A stretch of DNA of 64,000 bases, from NCBI RefSeq assembly GCF_030269765.1, contig NZ_BSTX01000007.1, positions 62,001 to 126,000 of the forward strand. Reading direction: 5' to 3'. The position numbers were made by a program, and so were the translations under genes. Of this stretch, positions 8,755-17,406 are shown one piece after another. This stretch comes from Actinorhabdospora filicis (GTDB taxonomy: Bacteria > Actinomycetota > Actinomycetes > Mycobacteriales > Micromonosporaceae). The notes under the pieces are model-generated. The model worked only from the letters and a program-made list of their open reading frames with translations, ran no database searches and was not told where the DNA came from. The number at the start of each line of letters is the position of its first letter. Within the stretch, counting starts at the first letter, position 1.

Positions 8755-9824
8755 GTCGGGACCGCCACGCGGGCCTCGCGGCGGGCGCGGACGGCGGTGG
8801 CCAGCGCGCCGAGGGTCCCGGCGGTGGTGTCGAGGCCCATGCAGCCGTCGGTGACGCTGATGCCGTAGGCGAGATCGGGGGTGATGGGCTGGTTCCCGGG
8901 GTGGATGAAGGACTCCAGCATCACCCCGGCCAGCCCGGTGCGCCCGGCCGCGATCTGCGCGGCGAGGGACTCCACGACCAGGGGCTGGCGGGTGTGGTCC
9001 TTGCCGGAGTTGCCGTGCGAGGCGTCGACGACCACGCGGGCGGGCAGCCCGGCGGCGGTGAGCCGGTCGAGGGCGTCGGCCACGGCGTGCGGGCCGTAGT
9101 TGGGCCCGTGCGAGCCGCCGCGCAGAACCACGTGGGCGTAGGGATTCCCGCCGGTGCGGGACACCGCGAGGCGGCCCTTGCCGTCGGGGACGACGACGCT
9201 GTGGCCACCGGTGGCGACGCCGACGGCGTCCACGGCCGCCCCGACGTGCCCGTCGGGCCGGTTTTTGCAGCCGATGGGCATCGGCAGGGCCGAGGCCAGC
9301 CGCCGGTGCGGGGGCGACTCCACCGTCCGCGCCCCGATCGCGCCCCAGGACACCAGGTCGGCGACGTAGGGCGCGAGCGCCGGTTCGACGAACTCGTAGG
9401 CCAGCGGCAGGTCCAGCTCGGCCAGTTCGGCCAGCAGGCGGCGGCCCATGGGCAGGCCGGTACGGGCGTCGGCGACCGGGCGCAGCGCGCGCTCGGCCGG
9501 GCCGCAGCACCAGTCGTCCAGGCCCGGGTCGAGCAGCAGGCCGGGCCAGCCGATGCCGGTGCGCGGCTTCTCCAGGTAGGCGCGCAGGACGATGAGCAGG
9601 TCCGCGCGGTGTTCGGCGGCCAGCGCGCGCAGGCGCCGGGCGTAGTCCAGTGTGGACGCCGCGTCGTGCACCGAGCAGGGCCCGGCGATGACCAGCAGCC
9701 GGTCGTCGAGACCGTCCAGCACGGCGGCGATGGCCGCGCGGTGCCCGGCGACCGATTCGGCGAGCGCGGCGGTGACGGGGATGGACTTCTGGAGTTCCTC
9801 GGGTGAGGGCAGTACGGCGTTCAT
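8751..9824 (-). CDS. 3-deoxy-7-phosphoheptulonate (DAHP) synthase, class I (AroFGH type)
   Basis: 357 residues with class I hallmarks: AGPCSVHD at 47-54, EKPRTGIGW at 85-93 and GCKNRPDG in the middle. It condenses phosphoenolpyruvate with erythrose 4-phosphate, the first step of the shikimate pathway. Actinomycetes normally use a class II enzyme for primary metabolism. A class I enzyme inside the siderophore operon therefore probably boosts chorismate for 2,3-dihydroxybenzoate, as the DAHP synthase gene of the Stigmatella myxochelin cluster is thought to do. ATG 9824 overlaps the stop of the upstream isochorismatase gene (ATGA), and its own stop overlaps the NRPS start. It is translationally coupled on both sides. 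Confidence 0.92.
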   Translation of the reverse strand: MNAVLPSPEELQKSIPVTAALAESVAGHRAAIAAVLDGLDDRLLVIAGPCSVHDAASTLDYARRLRALAAEHRADLLIVLRAYLEKPRTGIGWPGLLLDPGLDDWCCGPAERALRPVADARTGLPMGRRLLAELAELDLPLAYEFVEPALAPYVADLVSWGAIGARTVESPPHRRLASALPMPIGCKNRPDGHVGAAVDAVGVATGGHSVVVPDGKGRLAVSRTGGNPYAHVVLRGGSHGPNYGPHAVADALDRLTAAGLPARVVVDASHGNSGKDHTRQPLVVESLAAQIAAGRTGLAGVMLESFIHPGNQPITPDLAYGISVTDGCMGLDTTAGTLGALATAVRARREARVAVPT

Positions 9825-10630
9825 CGGGTCCCCCGGGTCAGTGCGCGGTGGAATCCCGCGATGGTGGGCTCCTCGGCGAGGTCGGCGAAGCCGACGTTCA
9901 GGCCGCGCTTCTTCCAGTCCTCCACCAGGGTCATCACCCGGATGGAGTCGAGCCCGGCGTCGATGAGGTTCTCGTCGTCGCCGGCCTCTTCGTCCAGGAG
10001 TGCCAGGACGGCCGCGCGGACCTCGTCCAGGCCGATCGTGCTCAGCCCGGCGACCGTGGTCACCACTCCGGCGCAGGAGGCCACGATGGACAGTGCCGTC
10101 AGGTGCTTCTCCCGGGAGAAGTCGGCCAGCGCGTCGGCGACGAAGAAGGGCTTGATGTCGCGGACGAAGGCGTCCAGCGCGGTCGTCAGCACGCCGATGT
10201 GGGCGTAGACCCCGCACAGCACGATCTGGTCGCGGCCCAGCTCGCGCATCCGCTCCGCCAGGTCGCTGCGGGCGAAGGCGCTGTAGCGGTGCTTGGTCAG
10301 CACCACGTCGCCGTCCGCGGGGGCCACCGCCGCGACGATCTCGCCGCGCTCCTGCATGCCCGGACCCCACATGTCCGACTGGAGCCCGCGCGTCTCGGGG
10401 ACCTGCGGCGCGGTCTGGGCGGTGTAGAAGGTCGGCAGTCCCAGCTCCCGCAGGGCCGCGATCCCCTCGTAGAGCGCGGTGAACTCCTCGGTGTAGGCGT
10501 CCAGGAAGTACCGCTGCATGTCGTGCACGAGCAGCACCGCGCGCGCCGGGTCGAACCGCCAGGAGACCCGGCTCGCGGGCAGCTCATCGGCGCGGGGCAG
10601 GGGATAGGTGGGGATGCTCGGGAGGGGCAT
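9821..10630 (-). CDS. mxcF: Isochorismatase with C-terminal aryl carrier domain (EntB/MxcF/DhbB type)
   Basis: 269 residues. The isochorismatase domain (about 25-205) has VLLVHDMQRYFLDAY with Asp37, and CGVYAHIG near 140-147. It turns isochorismate into 2,3-dihydro-2,3-dihydroxybenzoate and pyruvate. Residues about 210-269 form an aryl carrier domain with GLDSIR, whose Ser229 should receive 4'-phosphopantetheine. The carrier then presents dihydroxybenzoate to the NRPS condensation domain. The start overlaps the mxcE stop by one base (TGATG) and the stop overlaps the DAHP synthase start. Confidence 0.93.
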   Translation of the reverse strand: MPLPSIPTYPLPRADELPASRVSWRFDPARAVLLVHDMQRYFLDAYTEEFTALYEGIAALRELGLPTFYTAQTAPQVPETRGLQSDMWGPGMQERGEIVAAVAPADGDVVLTKHRYSAFARSDLAERMRELGRDQIVLCGVYAHIGVLTTALDAFVRDIKPFFVADALADFSREKHLTALSIVASCAGVVTTVAGLSTIGLDEVRAAVLALLDEEAGDDENLIDAGLDSIRVMTLVEDWKKRGLNVGFADLAEEPTIAGFHRALTRGTR

Positions 10631-12174
10631 CAGGCGCCTTTCGCTCGCAGGGACAGCTTGTCGATCTTCCCCACGGGGGTGCGTGGGAGGACGTCGAGGA
10701 AGACGACCTTGTCGGGGACCTTGTAGGCGGCCAGGCCCGCCTCGCGCACGTGCGCCCGCACCGCCGCGCCCTTGAGCGGCACGCGTGCCACCACGTAGGC
10801 GCAGGAGCGCTCGCCGAGCAGGTCGTCGGGTATCGCGACCACGGCCGCCTCGGCGATCGCGGGATGCTCCAGCAGGACCCGCTCGACCTCGGCGGCGGCG
10901 ATCTTCTCCCCGCCCCGGTTGATCTGATCTTTGGCCCGCCCGGTGACGATCATGTGCCCGGTGGGCGAACGGCGCACGAGATCTCCGGTGCGGTAGAAGC
11001 CGTCGGCGGTGAACGCCGACCGGTTGTGCGCCTCGGCCCGGAAGTAGCCGCGGATGGTGTACGGCCCGCGCGTGAGCAGGTGCCCCTCCTCGCCGGGGGC
11101 GACCTCGGCGTCGGCGTCGTCGACGATCCGGATCTCGTCCAGGGGGCTGATCGGGCGGCCCTGGGTGGTCAGGACCAGCTCCTCCGGGTCGTCGTCGCGG
11201 GTGTAGCAGACCAGGCCCTCGGCCATCCCGAAGACCTGCTGGAGCCGCGCGCCCAGCACCGGGTCGACGCGGGCGGCGACCGGCTCGGCCAGTCGCGCGC
11301 CCCCGACCTGCACCAGGTTCAGCGTCGACAGGTCGTGCCCGTGGACGGCGTTCACCCAGATCTGCGCCAGCGGCGGCACCAGCGCCGCCATCGTCACGCC
11401 CTCGGCGGCGATCAGCGGGAACGCGGTGTCGGGGCTGCCGTCGGGGGCGAAGACCACCGTCCCACCGGCGTGCAGGACGCCCAGGACGCCCGGGGAGGAC
11501 AGCGCGAAGTTGTGCGCGGCCGGCAGGACGCACAGGTACACCGTCTCCGGGCCCAGCCCGCAGATCTCGGCGCTGGCCCGCACGGAGTAGGCGTAGTCGT
11601 CGTGGGTGCGCGGGATCAGTTTCGGCAGGCCCGTGCTGCCGCCCGACAGCTGGAACAGCGCGATGTCGGCGGCGGCCGGGCCGGGCGGCAGGTCTCCGTC
11701 CACCGGCTTGAGGTCGGCCAGCGACGTGGTCGGCACCCGGCCGGCGACGGCCGCCGCGTTCTCCTCGAAGCCCGCGTGCAGGAACGCCACCGCTCCCGAC
11801 TGTGCCACGAAGTGGGTGATCTCGGCGGTTCGGTGCGCGGGCAGCGCGAACACCGGGACCGCGCCCAGCCGGAACAGCGCGAAGACCGCCACGGCGAACT
11901 CCGGGCGGTTCCCGCACTGCAGCACCACCCGGTCGCCGTGCCCGACGCCCAGCTCCCGCAGCGCGCCCGCCCACGCCAGGGCCCGCTCCCGCAGCCCGGC
12001 GTAGCTGAGCCGCAGCGGCGCGCCGTCCAGGCCGGTGCCGACCAGCGCGGTGCGCTCGCCGTGCTCGGCGGCGACCCGGTCCAGCAGCATCGGGAAGGTC
12101 TCCCCGGTCCAGTACCCGGCCGCCCGGTAGCGCTCGGCGAACGCCTCAGGCCACGTGGTGTACTCGCCGGACAT
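10630..12174 (-). CDS. mxcE: 2,3-dihydroxybenzoate-AMP ligase (EntE/MxcE/DhbE type)
   Basis: 514 residues, the usual length for this family. Motifs seen are the AMP-binding loop LSGGSTGLPKLIPRTH, FGMAEGLVCYT, the YRTGDLVR hinge region and GRAKDQINRGGEKI, ending with the catalytic lysine in GKIDK. The enzyme adenylates 2,3-dihydroxybenzoate and loads it onto the aryl carrier domain of MxcF. ATG 12174 lies 29 bases inside the 3' end of mxcD, so the two are co-translated. It belongs to the iron-regulated operon starting at 14009. Confidence 0.93.
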   Translation of the reverse strand: MSGEYTTWPEAFAERYRAAGYWTGETFPMLLDRVAAEHGERTALVGTGLDGAPLRLSYAGLRERALAWAGALRELGVGHGDRVVLQCGNRPEFAVAVFALFRLGAVPVFALPAHRTAEITHFVAQSGAVAFLHAGFEENAAAVAGRVPTTSLADLKPVDGDLPPGPAAADIALFQLSGGSTGLPKLIPRTHDDYAYSVRASAEICGLGPETVYLCVLPAAHNFALSSPGVLGVLHAGGTVVFAPDGSPDTAFPLIAAEGVTMAALVPPLAQIWVNAVHGHDLSTLNLVQVGGARLAEPVAARVDPVLGARLQQVFGMAEGLVCYTRDDDPEELVLTTQGRPISPLDEIRIVDDADAEVAPGEEGHLLTRGPYTIRGYFRAEAHNRSAFTADGFYRTGDLVRRSPTGHMIVTGRAKDQINRGGEKIAAAEVERVLLEHPAIAEAAVVAIPDDLLGERSCAYVVARVPLKGAAVRAHVREAGLAAYKVPDKVVFLDVLPRTPVGKIDKLSLRAKGA

Positions 12175-13270
12175 CGCCGTCCTCCAGTCCCAGTCCCGCC
12201 AACAGTGTGGTGAACTTCGCGGTGGTCTCCGCCAGCTCCCGGTCCGGATGTGACCCAGGCACGATTCCGGCCCCGGCGAACAGCCGGATCTCGCCCTCGG
12301 CGAACTCCGCGCAGCGGATCGCCACCGCCCACTCGCCGTCGCCGGCGGCGTCGGTCCAGCCGACCATCCCGGCGTAGAAGCCCCGGTGGAAGCCCTCCAG
12401 GGCGGTGATCGCCTCGCGGGCGGCGCCGGTGGGCGTGCCGCAGACCGCCGGGGTCGGGTGCAGCGCGCAGGCCAGTTCGAGGGCGGTGGTGCCCGGATCG
12501 GCCAGCTCGCCGGTGATGAGCGTGCCCAGGTGCCACATCGCGGCGGTGCCGGTCACCTCGGGCTCCGGGACGCGCAGGCGCGAGCAGTAGGGCGCCAGGG
12601 CCGCGGTGATGGCGTCGACGACGTGGGCGTGCTCGCGGTGGTCCTTGTCGGAGGCGCGCAGCTCGGCCACGGCGGCCGTGTCGCGCCCGTCGCCGGTGCG
12701 GGGACGCGAACCGGCCAGCGGGTGGGCGGTGACCACCCGTCCCCGGCGGCGGACCAGTAGCTCCGGGCTCGCCCCGGCCAGCACCCGGCGGCGGGGGAGC
12801 GGCACGGCGAAGGTGTGGCCGCGCGGGTCGCGCCCGGCCAGGCCGCGCAGCAGCGCGGGCAGGTCCACCGGGCGGTTCGGGCGCAGCACCAGCGAGCGGG
12901 CCAGCACCGTCTTGGCCAGCCCACCGCCGTCCATCATCGACAGTGCCTTGTGGACGGCCGACAGGTAGTGCTCCTCGGTCGGCTCGGCCCGCACGGTCGC
13001 CCCGACCCGGGGCACGGCGGCGCCCGTGATCGGCGGTCCCCACCGGTAGTGCTCGGGGACCACCAGCCGCGCCGGTTCGTCGTCGGCGAACGGGATGGCG
13101 CCCACGACGATGGCGTCGCCGCCGAGGGCGCGCAGCACCGCGGCGGCCCGCGCGGGCGCCTCGGGCCCGCGCCCGGGGAGCGTGACGGTCGCCCCCTTGG
13201 CGTGCAGGGCTCTCTCGCTCGTGCCGTACAGGAAGGAGGAGTGCGGCCGGTAGCCGTCGAAGAGGGTCAT
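12146..13270 (-). CDS. mxcD: Isochorismate synthase (EntC/MxcD/DhbC type)
   Basis: 374 residues of the chorismate-binding family. Visible motifs are LAGASPELLVRR, HPLAGSRPR, DKDHREHAHVV, LHPTPAVCGTP and RGFYAGMVGW. It converts chorismate to isochorismate, the first committed step to 2,3-dihydroxybenzoate. I chose ATG 13270 because homology and local codon bias begin there; the frame is open further upstream but reads there as an out-of-frame copy of the SDR gene. A 31-base gap separates it from mxcC, the only real gap in the operon. Confidence 0.92.
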   Translation of the reverse strand: MTLFDGYRPHSSFLYGTSERALHAKGATVTLPGRGPEAPARAAAVLRALGGDAIVVGAIPFADDEPARLVVPEHYRWGPPITGAAVPRVGATVRAEPTEEHYLSAVHKALSMMDGGGLAKTVLARSLVLRPNRPVDLPALLRGLAGRDPRGHTFAVPLPRRRVLAGASPELLVRRRGRVVTAHPLAGSRPRTGDGRDTAAVAELRASDKDHREHAHVVDAITAALAPYCSRLRVPEPEVTGTAAMWHLGTLITGELADPGTTALELACALHPTPAVCGTPTGAAREAITALEGFHRGFYAGMVGWTDAAGDGEWAVAIRCAEFAEGEIRLFAGAGIVPGSHPDRELAETTAKFTTLLAGLGLEDGDVRRVHHVA

Positions 13271-13301
13271 AAGGGGGTTTCCCTGTGAGAGGTGGGGGCG
13301 G

Positions 13302-14009
13302 TCAGCGCGGGGTCGCGCCGCCGTCGACGTAGAGGTCCTGCATGGTGATGTGCCGCGCGGCCGGGGAGGCCAGGAAGACCACGGCGGCGGCGACGTCGGC
13401 GGGCTCGGCCAGGCGGCCCAGCGGGATGCCGGTCTTGAACAGCGCGGGGTCACCGGCGATGACGGCGGCGGCGCCGCCGGTCCCGGCCCACAGGGCGCGC
13501 TGCATCGGGGTGTCGGTGGAGCCGGGCGAGACGACGTTGCAGCGGACGCCGCGCGGCGCCAGCTCCAGACCCAGGCAGCGGGTGAAGTGCGCGGCGGCGG
13601 CCTTGCTGGCGGCGTAGGCGGCCATGTGCGCGCGGGGGATCCCGCCCGCGTTGGAGGCGACGGTGACGATGGTGCCCCGCCCGCGCGGCGCCATCCGGCG
13701 GGCGACCTCGCGCGAGACGCGCATGACGCCGGTGGCGTTGACCGCGAACAGCGCGTCCCAGTCGGCGTCGGCCAGGTCCACCGCCGGTCCGGTGCGGCAG
13801 ATCCCGGCGGCGTTGACCAGGATCTCCACCGGTCCCAGCCCGTCCTCGATGGACGCGATGACGCCGGTGACGGCGAGCGGATCGGCGACGTCGGCGGCGT
13901 ACGGGCCGTCCAGGTCGATCCCGGCGACGGTGTGTCCCTCGGCGGCGAGGGCTTCGGCGACGGCGGCGCCGATACCGCTGGCGGCGCCGGTGACCACGGC
14001 GATGCTCAC
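13302..14009 (-). CDS. mxcC: 2,3-dihydro-2,3-dihydroxybenzoate dehydrogenase (EntA/MxcC type SDR)
   Basis: 235 residues of a short-chain dehydrogenase with the nucleotide-binding TGAASGIG near residues 7-14, NAAGI near 86-90, and the catalytic YAASK. It oxidises 2,3-dihydro-2,3-dihydroxybenzoate to 2,3-dihydroxybenzoate with NAD+. It is the first gene of the six-gene operon. The GTG start at 14009 has AGGGAGG three to four bases upstream, and the iron box ends 21 bases before it. By family alone it could be another SDR; the neighbours decide the call. Confidence 0.88.
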   Translation of the reverse strand: MSIAVVTGAASGIGAAVAEALAAEGHTVAGIDLDGPYAADVADPLAVTGVIASIEDGLGPVEILVNAAGICRTGPAVDLADADWDALFAVNATGVMRVSREVARRMAPRGRGTIVTVASNAGGIPRAHMAAYAASKAAAAHFTRCLGLELAPRGVRCNVVSPGSTDTPMQRALWAGTGGAAAVIAGDPALFKTGIPLGRLAEPADVAAAVVFLASPAARHITMQDLYVDGGATPR

Positions 14010-14030
14010 AGAACCTCCCTGGGGGTCAGG

Positions 14031-14049
14031 TGAGGTTAGGCTAGCCTAA
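14031..14049 (-). promoter_or_regulatory. Iron box (DtxR/IdeR-type operator) of the siderophore operon
   Basis: TGAGGTTAGGCTAGCCTAA matches 17 of 19 positions of the classical DtxR/IdeR consensus (TTAGGTTAGGCTAACCTAA). It sits 21 bases before the mxcC start, where a bound repressor would block the promoter. With ample iron the whole operon should be off. Confidence 0.9.
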
Positions 14050-14097
14050 AAAAGTGACGCCTAGAAACCGCCCCGAGACTCACTGAATAAGCGGAGG

Positions 14098-14706
14098 TCA
14101 GGCCACCGCCACGCCCAGCCGGGCGCGACCGCCGTCCACAAGAGAGACATCGAGATCCCAGTCCCGCCACCGGAACCGGCCATCGGTGTCCACATGCGAC
14201 AAATCCACCCCGGCCAGCCCGTCCAGGGACGTCGCGCCCACCTTCACCAGCGCCTCCTTCAGCACCCAGCGGCGCAACCGCGACGGGCCGTCCCCGCGCT
14301 CGCCGGGCGCCAGCACCGAGTCGGGGACGTCCTCGCGGCCGGTCTCCTCGATGTCGACGCCGATCAGGCGGTCGGCCGCCGCCGCGGCCACGTGGGTGCG
14401 GGTGTGCGACAGGCTCACGTGCACGCCCTCGATGATCGGGCGGCCGTGCTCGGTGTCGCCGCAGTCGGGGCACAGGTGGGTCAGCGTCAGCACCGCCGGA
14501 TCGGCGCCCAGCAGCGCCGCCGCGCAGTCGCGGACGAGGGCGTGCGCGGCCAGGTAGGCGTCCCGGTCGGCGGCGAAGCGGAAGGACTCCGCCCGCCGCA
14601 GCTCGGCGGGGGTGAAGGCATAAGGGGCGACCTCATCGGTCACCGCCGACCAGCGGACGTCCACAGCACCCTCCAAAAGCTCAGGATCTCCGGGAAGTGA
14701 CCACAT
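14098..14706 (-). CDS. 4'-phosphopantetheinyl transferase (Sfp/EntD type)
   Basis: 202 residues with the family signatures VSLSHT (97-102), GVDIE (116-120; Mg-binding Asp118 and Glu120) and the third motif WVLKEALVK (147-155). The C-x2-C-G---HGRP element near 79-90 is also typical. It moves phosphopantetheine from CoA to carrier-domain serines, so it can activate Ser229 of MxcF and Ser899 of the NRPS. It begins 26 bases inside the upstream methyltransferase gene and is the last gene of the mce operon. It ends only 49 bases before the siderophore iron box, so read-through from the mce operon may supply a basal level. Confidence 0.93.
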   Translation of the reverse strand: MWSLPGDPELLEGAVDVRWSAVTDEVAPYAFTPAELRRAESFRFAADRDAYLAAHALVRDCAAALLGADPAVLTLTHLCPDCGDTEHGRPIIEGVHVSLSHTRTHVAAAAADRLIGVDIEETGREDVPDSVLAPGERGDGPSRLRRWVLKEALVKVGATSLDGLAGVDLSHVDTDGRFRWRDWDLDVSLVDGGRARLGVAVA

Positions 14707-15679
14707 AGGCCGAAGGATGCGCGCCCGGCCGGGTGAACTCGATCTCCTTGACCACGCGCAGGCCGTGGGTGCGCTGCACCGACTCGCGGAACAGGCGCTT
14801 GTCCTCCGTCAGCAGCACCGCGCGGCCCTTGCCCCGCAGCACCCGCCGGACCTCCCGCAGCAGCGCCGGGTACAGCCTCGTGTTGCCCGCGTGCGAGCCG
14901 ACCCGCTTGCCGAACGGCAGATTGGCCACCAGCCGGTCGACCGAGCCGTCCGGCAGCGGCAGCGCGGCGGCGTCCCCGCGCGCGACGACGCACGGGACGC
15001 GCCGGGCGTCCAGGTTCTCCCGGGCCGCCTCGACCCAGCGGTCCATCAGGTCGAAACCGAGCAGCTCGCCCGGCTCGGCCATCTGGCCCGCCGTGACCAG
15101 CAGCGTCCCCGCGCCGCAGCACGGGTCCACGACCGTCTGGCCCGGCTCGATCTTGGCCAGCCGCACCATCACCGCCGCGACCACCGGGGTCGTGGAGGCC
15201 GGGGCGCGCGTCAGCTCGCCGAAGCGGCGCGGGTAGAACAGCGGGCCGATCTCGGCGATCAGGCCCTCGCGCTCGTCGCGCTCGACGTTCACCGACCAGT
15301 CACCGGCGTCGTTGACCCAGCCGAACTTCTCGCTCAGCAGGTCGCGCAGGTCCCAGCGCTCCTCGCCGACCGGGGCGACCCGGAAGCGCACCGGGGCGTC
15401 CAGCGCGGCGAACACGCCGTCCGGGTCGCCCGCGCGGGCCTCCACGTCGTCCAGGACCACCGCCGCGCCGCTGAAGTAGCGGACGTCGGCCAGCGGGCGC
15501 AGCGGCCCGTCCCAGTCCAGCGTCAGCCCGTCCGGGCGCCGGGTGATGTCGCCGGCGAGGTGCCGGACCTCTTCGAACAGGTAGTCGACCGCGCCCGGCG
15601 TGGTGCGCAGCAGCAGCCGCGCCCGCGCCCGGCGGTCCAGATCCACGCCTCGCGGCGAAGCCCCCCGTGCCACGTTCAC
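14681..15679 (-). CDS. Class I SAM-dependent RNA methyltransferase (RlmL/Trm14-like, UPF0020)
   Basis: 332 residues. The C-terminal half has the SAM-binding motif VVDPCCGAGTLLV, the acidic GFDLMDRWVE and the catalytic-site motif NLPFGKR, which corresponds to the NPPY/NLPY motif of base-amino methyltransferases. The N-terminal half (about 10-150) probably holds a THUMP-like RNA-binding region. The likely role is N2-guanine methylation of tRNA or rRNA. GTG 15679 overlaps the stop of mce by four bases. A longer in-frame extension upstream lies over mce and lacks homology. Confidence 0.8.
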   Translation of the reverse strand: MNVARGASPRGVDLDRRARARLLLRTTPGAVDYLFEEVRHLAGDITRRPDGLTLDWDGPLRPLADVRYFSGAAVVLDDVEARAGDPDGVFAALDAPVRFRVAPVGEERWDLRDLLSEKFGWVNDAGDWSVNVERDEREGLIAEIGPLFYPRRFGELTRAPASTTPVVAAVMVRLAKIEPGQTVVDPCCGAGTLLVTAGQMAEPGELLGFDLMDRWVEAARENLDARRVPCVVARGDAAALPLPDGSVDRLVANLPFGKRVGSHAGNTRLYPALLREVRRVLRGKGRAVLLTEDKRLFRESVQRTHGLRVVKEIEFTRPGAHPSAYVVTSRRS

Positions 15680-16107
15680 CCCGCCGGCTGGACGAGCTCG
15701 ATCAGCACGCCCCCCGCGTCGGCCGGGTGCACGAAGTTCACGCGCGAGTTCGAGGTGCCCCGGCGCGGCTCGTCGTAGATGAGACGAACGCCACGCTCGC
15801 GCAGGGCCGCGCACGCGACGTCGATGTCGGCGACCGTGTAGGCCAGCTGCTGCATCCCCGGACCCTTTTTGCCCAGGAACCGGCCGATCGTGGAATCGGG
15901 CGAAAGGGGCGCCAGCAGCTGGATCATCGAGTCGCCGGAGCCGATGCGCAGCATCGCTTCGCGCACGCCCTGCTCGGTGTTCTCCTCGACGTGCTCGCAG
16001 GTCGCGCCGAACGTGCCCGTGTAGAACTCGATCGCCGCGTCCAGGTCCGGGACCGCGATGCCGACGTGATCGATTCGCAGCAGGCCGACGGGTGTCAAAG
16101 CGCTCAT
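15676..16107 (-). CDS. mce: Methylmalonyl-CoA epimerase
   Basis: 143 residues of the VOC fold, with IDHVGIAVPDL at 12-22, GPGMQQLAYTVADID in the middle and IELVQPAG at the C-terminus. The metal ligands should be His14, the central histidine/glutamine and Glu137. It interconverts the (R) and (S) forms of methylmalonyl-CoA. The start ATG 16107 is where family similarity begins. It is divergent from the thiolase across a 73-base gap. The mce-thiolase-meaB neighbourhood is common in actinomycetes. Confidence 0.93.
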   Translation of the reverse strand: MSALTPVGLLRIDHVGIAVPDLDAAIEFYTGTFGATCEHVEENTEQGVREAMLRIGSGDSMIQLLAPLSPDSTIGRFLGKKGPGMQQLAYTVADIDVACAALRERGVRLIYDEPRRGTSNSRVNFVHPADAGGVLIELVQPAG

Positions 16108-16180
16108 CGGGCTAGTCTGGCGGATGGGCCGGAGACCCCGGCGACGTCCCTCTCCGTAACACCCCCAGACCGGAGGCGTA

Positions 16181-17368
16181 ATGACCAACGTCATCGTGCA
16201 CGGCGCACGCACCCCGATCGGCAAGCTGCTCGGCGCCCTCGCCGACCTGCCGGCCACCGCCCTGGGCGGCGTGGCGATCAAGGGCGCCCTGGAGCGCGCG
16301 GGCGTCGCCCCGGAGCAGGTCGACTACGTCATCATGGGGCAGGTCCTGCAGGCCGGGCAGGGGCAGATTCCCGCCCGTCAGGCCGCGGTCCTGGCCGGTA
16401 TCCCGATGACCGTCCCGGCACTGGGCATCAACAAGGTCTGCCTGTCCGGCCTCAACGCCATCGCGCTGGCCGACCAGCTGATCCGCGCCGGTGAGGCCGA
16501 GATCATCGTGGCCGGCGGCATGGAGTCCATGACCGGCGCGCCGCACCTGCTCATGGGGCAGCGCAAGGGCTACAAGTACGGCGACGTCACCCTCGCCGAC
16601 CACATGGCCCTCGACGGCCTGACCGACGCCTACGACAAGATCCCGATGGGCGAGTCGACCGAGCACCACAACACGCGCCTGGGCATCGGCCGCGCCGAGC
16701 AGGACGAGTTCGCCGCCCGCAGCCACCGCCTGGCCGCCGAGGCGCAGAAGAACGGTTTCCTGGACGAGGAGATCGTCCCGGTGGAGATCCCGCAGCGCAA
16801 GGGCGACCCGATCGTCGTCCGCGCCGACGAGGGCATCCGCGCCGACACCTCCGCCGAGGTCCTGGGCAAGCTGCGCCCGTCCTTCACCAAGGACGGCACC
16901 ATCACCGCCGGCAACGCCTCCTCCATCAACGACGGCGCCGCCGCCGTGGTGGTCATGCCGAAGGCGAAGGCCGAGGCCCTGGGGCTGACCTGGCTCGCCG
17001 AGATCGGCGCGCACGGCTCGGTCGCCGGTCCCGACAACTCGCTGCACTCGCAGCCCGCCAACGCGATCAAGAAGGCCGTGGAGAAGGAGGGCATCACCGC
17101 CGCCGACCTCACGGTCATCGAGATCAACGAGGCCTTCGCCTCCGTCGGCCTCCAGTCGACCAAGGAGCTGGGCGTGGACCTGGCCATCGTCAACCCGCAG
17201 GGCGGCGCCATCGCCCTCGGCCACCCCATCGGCGCCTCCGGCGCGCGCCTGGCGCTGACCCTGGCGCTCCAGCTGCGCCGTAACGGCGGCGGCATCGGCG
17301 CGGCGGCCCTGTGCGGCGGCGGCGGTCAGGGCGACGCGCTCATCCTCAAGGTGCCGAGCAGTGAGTGA
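16181..17368 (+). CDS. Acetyl-CoA C-acetyltransferase (thiolase)
   Basis: 395 residues of a degradative/biosynthetic thiolase. The acyl-accepting Cys87 is in INKVCLSGL; the other catalytic residues are in GGAIALGHPIGASG and in LCGGGGQGDAL at the C-terminus. It makes or cleaves acetoacetyl-CoA. GGAGG lies four bases before ATG 16181. A stem (17361-17366 with 17379-17384) overlaps the stop codon. It is followed by meaB after a hairpin. Confidence 0.94.
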   Translation: MTNVIVHGARTPIGKLLGALADLPATALGGVAIKGALERAGVAPEQVDYVIMGQVLQAGQGQIPARQAAVLAGIPMTVPALGINKVCLSGLNAIALADQLIRAGEAEIIVAGGMESMTGAPHLLMGQRKGYKYGDVTLADHMALDGLTDAYDKIPMGESTEHHNTRLGIGRAEQDEFAARSHRLAAEAQKNGFLDEEIVPVEIPQRKGDPIVVRADEGIRADTSAEVLGKLRPSFTKDGTITAGNASSINDGAAAVVVMPKAKAEALGLTWLAEIGAHGSVAGPDNSLHSQPANAIKKAVEKEGITAADLTVIEINEAFASVGLQSTKELGVDLAIVNPQGGAIALGHPIGASGARLALTLALQLRRNGGGIGAAALCGGGGQGDALILKVPSSE

Positions 17369-17406
17369 GCGCCAGCGAACTCACCAGAAAACAGAGCATT
17401 GTCTGG

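Noticed and set aside
8755..9510. Upstream in-frame extension of the NRPS
   Set aside because: It lies over the DAHP synthase gene in another frame and is Arg/Pro-rich. The condensation domain begins at GTG 8754.
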